Shown piece by piece: positions 60,378 to 64,000 of a stretch of DNA of 64,000 nt. The translations under genes and the position numbers were made by a program. Every line of letters starts with the position of its first letter. The stretch's first letter is position 1. This DNA comes from UBA7662 sp036787895. Its GTDB lineage: Bacteria > Bacteroidota > Bacteroidia > UBA7662. The notes under the pieces were generated by a model. It ran no database searches, was not told where the DNA came from, and was given only the letters and a program-made list of their open reading frames with translations. The stretch spans positions 101,524 through 165,523 of the forward strand of contig DAIQOK010000004.1 in the NCBI GenBank assembly GCA_036787895.1. Reading direction: 5' to 3'.

Positions 60378-62408
60378 ATGGCCCGGAAACTTATTTTCTT
60401 TTGTTTGTTATCTTTTTTTGGTGCCGCAACGCCTGTTTTAGCGTCGAAAGCGGATAGTTTATGGCAAATTAGTCGTTCTAAAAGCCCAACCGATACAGCC
60501 GGAATACTCCGTGCTTTGGAGGCGGCAGAGTTGTTAGCCAAAACCGACCGCAGTCAGGAAGCAGTGCAGCTGGCGAGGGAAAAACTGAAGCTGGCTGAGC
60601 AGCTAGGTTTTCGTAAAGGACAATTGTATGCCTATACAGCTATTAGCGTTTACTATCGTTACAACAACCAGCTCGATTCGGCCCAATTTTATGCTAAAAA
60701 GGCATTAGGATTTGCGGGTGATAAATCGTTGGCTTTTGAAAGAGCCGATTTATTCAAAAAGATTGGTACAGTATATTTTTTTCAAGGTGCCACCGACAGT
60801 GCGCTGCATTATTATAAGCAGTCGCTCAAAACCTTTGAAATGCTTAATGATAGTCTGCAATTATTTATGCTAACAGTGAATATGGGTGCCATCAGTCAGC
60901 GTAGCGACAAACACGATGAGGCGGTGGCTTACTTTTTTAAGGCCCTTCGGCTGGCCGAATTGCTGGGCGACAGGAGAGGCATAGCTGTTTGTTACAACAA
61001 TCTGGCGAATACACTTGACGACAAAACCGACTACCGGGGCGCACTCAAATACAATGACAAGGTGATAGAAATTCGCCGATCGTTAGGCGATTCTTCCGGT
61101 GTTGGAAGTGCCTTTTTAAATAGGGGTGCCTATTACCTGAATCTGGAAGAGCTTGATACAGCCCTGATCTGTTTTCAAAAGGCCCTGACGCTCATCAATC
61201 CCAAGCTTAGTGCCGATCACTTTGCTTCGGCACTTAGTAATATGGGGACTGTTTATTCCCGCCAGGGAAAATGGTCATTGGCGCTCGATTTTATGCAACA
61301 GGAAATGCGGTTTAGGCAAGAAAATGAATTGGATGGCTTTACGGCCGGCACTTATGGGAATATGGCCAATCTGTATTTCCGGATGAAAGACTATTCCAGT
61401 GCGATTCGGTATTCAGATAAAGCGGTAGAAGCTGTGCAGCTATCGAAAGAACTGAGCGTGCATAAAAACGCCATGCGCACCTTAACTGAATCTTATTTGG
61501 CCTTGGGCGATGCCCCTAAAGCCCGCAAAGCATTTATCATTTTTACCGAGCTCACCGATTCACTTTACCGAACCACAACAGCTGCCCAGGTGGCAGAGAT
61601 GCAAACCAAATATGAAACAGAACAGCAACAGCAGGAAAATCTGCTGTTGAAACAAAAGATTGAAACCGAAGAATTGCGACACGAAAAGGCGCTGGCCAAT
61701 CGCAATGCCTGGATAGCTTTGGGCATGGGCCTGGGATTTGTAGGCCTGCTGGCTTTTTTGTGGCGAACAAACGTAGCCAAACTCAAAGAGAAAAAACTCG
61801 AACTAGACCACCTACAGCAGCTACAACGTGAAAAAGAACGCATTTCGCGCGATCTGCACGACAATGTCGGTGGACAGCTTTCTTTCCTTTTACATTCACT
61901 CGATGATTTAAATGGTCCGGAAACTAACAATAAGAAGGAGCTGGCCGACAGTATTAATATGGCCATGCGCGATGTGATGGGCAAACTTCGGGAAACCATT
62001 TGGGCCATCCACCAGGAAGAAGTAAGCCATGCCGAATTTGCCGACAAATTGAAAGTGTTTGCCAACAGTCTTTTTAGGCACAGTAATCTGAAAATACATT
62101 ATGAAGAGCGACTGCCTCACCAGGCCTGTTTACCTTCGATGGTGGCGCTGAATTTATTCCGCATTTGCCAGGAAATACTCACGAATACTTTTAAACATGC
62201 CCAAGCAACTGAGCTTAAGCTGGCTTTTAATTCCGAATCGGCCGTATTTGAAGTTATAATTTCCGACAATGGAAAAGGGATGGCAGGTCAGGAAAACCAG
62301 GGCCATGGTCTGCGAAATATTAGGGAAAGGGCTGCTGAAAATGGGATTGAAGTGCATTTAAGCAGTCAAGCCGGTCAGGGTACACAGTATATACTGACGG
62401 TAGTATAA
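60378..62408 (+). CDS. TPR-containing sensor histidine kinase (HisKA_3 type)
   Basis: The 676-residue protein has a signal peptide, a periplasmic TPR domain (about 60-390), a coiled coil, a membrane helix (444-463) and a cytoplasmic kinase. The H-box is ERISRDLHDNVGGQL with phospho-accepting His494. The ATP-binding part has N603 (NTFKHA), DNGKGM (630-635) and GHGLRNI (642-648). This NarX-like type phosphorylates NarL-type regulators, and the next gene encodes one. The signal is presumably a periplasmic partner protein. Confidence 0.93.
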   Translation: MARKLIFFCLLSFFGAATPVLASKADSLWQISRSKSPTDTAGILRALEAAELLAKTDRSQEAVQLAREKLKLAEQLGFRKGQLYAYTAISVYYRYNNQLDSAQFYAKKALGFAGDKSLAFERADLFKKIGTVYFFQGATDSALHYYKQSLKTFEMLNDSLQLFMLTVNMGAISQRSDKHDEAVAYFFKALRLAELLGDRRGIAVCYNNLANTLDDKTDYRGALKYNDKVIEIRRSLGDSSGVGSAFLNRGAYYLNLEELDTALICFQKALTLINPKLSADHFASALSNMGTVYSRQGKWSLALDFMQQEMRFRQENELDGFTAGTYGNMANLYFRMKDYSSAIRYSDKAVEAVQLSKELSVHKNAMRTLTESYLALGDAPKARKAFIIFTELTDSLYRTTTAAQVAEMQTKYETEQQQQENLLLKQKIETEELRHEKALANRNAWIALGMGLGFVGLLAFLWRTNVAKLKEKKLELDHLQQLQREKERISRDLHDNVGGQLSFLLHSLDDLNGPETNNKKELADSINMAMRDVMGKLRETIWAIHQEEVSHAEFADKLKVFANSLFRHSNLKIHYEERLPHQACLPSMVALNLFRICQEILTNTFKHAQATELKLAFNSESAVFEVIISDNGKGMAGQENQGHGLRNIRERAAENGIEVHLSSQAGQGTQYILTVV

Positions 62409-62466
62409 GTGTACTATTGTCCTGCCACCTTTAAAGTCTAATGTTTGCCAATGCTAAGTCAGCTCC

Positions 62467-63132
62467 ATGAAATACCTTGCCATCGTCGACGATAAAAGAA
62501 CCATACGACTCTCACTCCAGCAGCGATTGAGTGCGGATGGAGCGTATGAGGTGTTGTTTACAGCTGAGAACGGGCTCGACTTCCTCGAAAAAATGGTAGA
62601 AGCTCGGAAGTCGGTATTACCTGACCTGGTGCTGATGGATATTGATATGCCTGTAATGGATGGCATTGAAGCGGTAGCCCAGGCGAAAGACCGTTATCCG
62701 GCAATCAAAATCCTGATGCTGACCGTTTTTGACGATGACGACAAAATTTTCAACGCTATCAAAGCAGGCGCCAATGGCTACTTATTAAAAGAGGAGCCGT
62801 TGGAGAAAATAAAAGATGCAATCAACGATTTGATTGAGGATAAAGGCGCACCTATGTCGCCGAGTATTGCCCGCAAAACTCTCCATCTGCTCATGCAAGC
62901 CCGGCTTGAAGGATTTACAACTGCCGAAAGTCAGGAAGCTTATAACCTCAGTCAGCGTGAAAAATCGGTGTTAGAGTTATTGGTCGAAGGTTTGGAGTAC
63001 AAAGAAATTGGTGCCCGCATGGAAGTTAGCCCCAATACCATACGTAATCACATCGTGAACATCTACCGCAAATTACATGTGAGCTCTAAAGCCCAGGCTA
63101 TACGCGTTTATTTGGGAAGAAGCGGGAAATGA
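62467..63132 (+). CDS. NarL/LuxR-family response regulator
   Basis: The 221-residue protein has a receiver domain with acidic Asp8/Asp9, phospho-acceptor Asp58 (VLMDIDMP) and Lys108 (LLKEE), and a C-terminal LuxR helix-turn-helix (SQREKSVLELLVEGLEYKEI, then NTIRNHIVNIYRKLHV). It lies 58 bases after the TPR kinase gene and should be its partner. Target genes are unknown. Confidence 0.94.
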   Translation: MKYLAIVDDKRTIRLSLQQRLSADGAYEVLFTAENGLDFLEKMVEARKSVLPDLVLMDIDMPVMDGIEAVAQAKDRYPAIKILMLTVFDDDDKIFNAIKAGANGYLLKEEPLEKIKDAINDLIEDKGAPMSPSIARKTLHLLMQARLEGFTTAESQEAYNLSQREKSVLELLVEGLEYKEIGARMEVSPNTIRNHIVNIYRKLHVSSKAQAIRVYLGRSGK

Positions 63133-63233
63133 GTAGCCTGATTAATCGAAAAATTCGGAAGCGCTGCTTGAGCAGGAAGCACACATGAGCTTTTGGGGTT
63201 ATCAGCAATCATTGGCTGTTTATCCTTAATCGT

Positions 63234-63842
63234 TCAAGCCTCTTTGCGTTGGGTGGTAAGCTGTGGCGGTTTTTCGCCACGCGCTAAATGCGCTACCAGT
63301 TCGGCAATTTTTCGCTGGCGGGTGGCTTCAGTGCCTGTGAGTACCAGGTGGGCAAGCAAAATCCGCTGGTCGCTCCGGCTGAGCTTCTGGTAAGTTGCTT
63401 CAGCAGCCGGTGTGGCCGCAAAAGCTGCAGCCAATGGAGTGGGCAGTAGGCCCTCTTCAATATCATCGAGTGTGGTCCAGCTACCATTGGCTTTAGCTGC
63501 AGCTATACAGGCGTAACCAGCGGGCTGCATGCGATTTTGTGCAATGAGACGCTCAATTTTAGCTTTATTCACCTTCGACCATACACTTTTTGGTCGGCGG
63601 GGACAAAAATACTGGCGGTACTGATATTCATCTATCGTTTGCGCTTTGCTGTCGATCCAGCCATAACACAGGGCCTCATCTACTGCATCGCTGTAAGCCA
63701 CAGTGGGTTTGTTAGCCGCCTTTTTATAATACACCACCCAAACTGCCGGTACGCTGGCATGATTCACTTCGAGCCAGTTGTGCCAGTCTTCGCAGCTTGT
63801 TGGGGTGATGGTGGGTATGTCGGCGGGGTTGATTTTGGGCAT
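63234..63842 (-). CDS. YdeI/OmpD-associated-family protein
   Basis: From ATG 63842 the protein has 202 residues and no signal peptide. It begins with a DUF1801-like/YdeI region (SCEDWHNWLEVNHASVPAVWVVYYKK, DEALCYGWIDSKAQ, YFCPRRPKSVWSKVN) and has the C-terminal YdeI part (YQKLSRSDQRILLAHLV). The family is linked to stress and antimicrobial-peptide resistance in Enterobacteria; the mechanism is unknown. Confidence 0.9.
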   Translation of the reverse strand: MPKINPADIPTITPTSCEDWHNWLEVNHASVPAVWVVYYKKAANKPTVAYSDAVDEALCYGWIDSKAQTIDEYQYRQYFCPRRPKSVWSKVNKAKIERLIAQNRMQPAGYACIAAAKANGSWTTLDDIEEGLLPTPLAAAFAATPAAEATYQKLSRSDQRILLAHLVLTGTEATRQRKIAELVAHLARGEKPPQLTTQRKEA

Positions 63843-63865
63843 GGGATGGCAGGTTAACCAGGAAA

Positions 63866-63873
63866 CAAACGTA
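63866..63873 (-). promoter_or_regulatory. -7 box of the YdeI-like gene
   Basis: TACGTTTG on the minus strand, an exact match, 23 bases before the ATG, with TTG about 20 bases further upstream as a possible -33 box. From 63874 to 64000 no gene is visible. Confidence 0.5.
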
Positions 63874-64000
63874 ATAGGTTGACAGAAGTGCATCAACAAT
63901 TATCTATTTTTTTGGGTGGAACAGTCGACTTTCCGACCGAATTACGCTGATTAAAGCTGGAGTTGGATACCATTTGCTTTCCCCCTCCCCACCCATAAGA

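Overview
The window is a stretch of a Bacteroidota chromosome, probably a gliding, type IX secreting member of the Saprospiria/Chitinophagia/Cytophagia breadth; I cannot place it more finely. The evidence is the gliding ABC transporter genes gldA-gldF-gldG next to dnaN, several secreted proteins with C-terminal type IX sorting domains, Bacteroidota families (DUF4292, DUF4394, DUF4399, DUF6952, bacilliredoxin), and many start regions carrying the Bacteroidota -7 box TAnnTTTG in place of a Shine-Dalgarno sequence. One tRNA (Leu, CAG) is present; no rRNA, CRISPR array or transposase gene was found.

Region 1 (1-7503) is clearly AT-richer than the rest and looks like an accessory island. It opens inside a GHKL/HSP90-fold ATPase gene that runs off the left edge. 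This is followed, with overlapping start/stop codons, by a gene I do not recognise and a radical SAM protein. Directly after comes an AbiEi/AbiEii type IV toxin-antitoxin pair with a palindrome over its promoter. The three translationally coupled genes beside an abortive-infection module are the best candidate here for an undescribed system, probably defence. A secreted TonB-C-like protein ends the island.

Region 2 (7504-13304) holds a TPR-class III adenylate cyclase, a long repeat tract broken by a 100-base assembly gap and ending in an inverted-repeat element with two matching hairpins, and metG on the minus strand.

Region 3 (13305-32420) is core. It has gldAFG-DUF4340-dnaN on the plus strand; a convergent envelope operon (flippase, sugar nucleotidyltransferase, TPR lipoprotein, DUF4292 lipoprotein, EnvC-like M23 factor); murB against an LD-carboxypeptidase; a bicarbonate module (SulP transporter plus beta-carbonic anhydrase); tRNA-Leu; and an ECF sigma/anti-sigma pair.

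Region 4 (32421-45273) is mostly minus strand: an SF1 helicase with a long palindrome upstream, an EEP phosphohydrolase, a MATE exporter, an A-type Fe-S carrier, a cysteine desulfurase with an AraC regulator, methylmalonyl-CoA epimerase, and secreted proteins including a glucose/sorbosone dehydrogenase-like protein and a duplicated DUF4394 protein, both with type IX sorting domains.

Region 5 (45274-64000) carries transketolase, an FkbM methyltransferase, an amidohydrolase-fold protein without metal ligands, a thioredoxin/bacilliredoxin pair separated by a perfect 22-bp hairpin, an M1 peptidase, ahcY, a His-rich DUF4399 lipoprotein, rlmN, a class II Fic protein, an Asp-box secreted protein, a TPR histidine kinase with its NarL-type regulator, and a YdeI-family protein.
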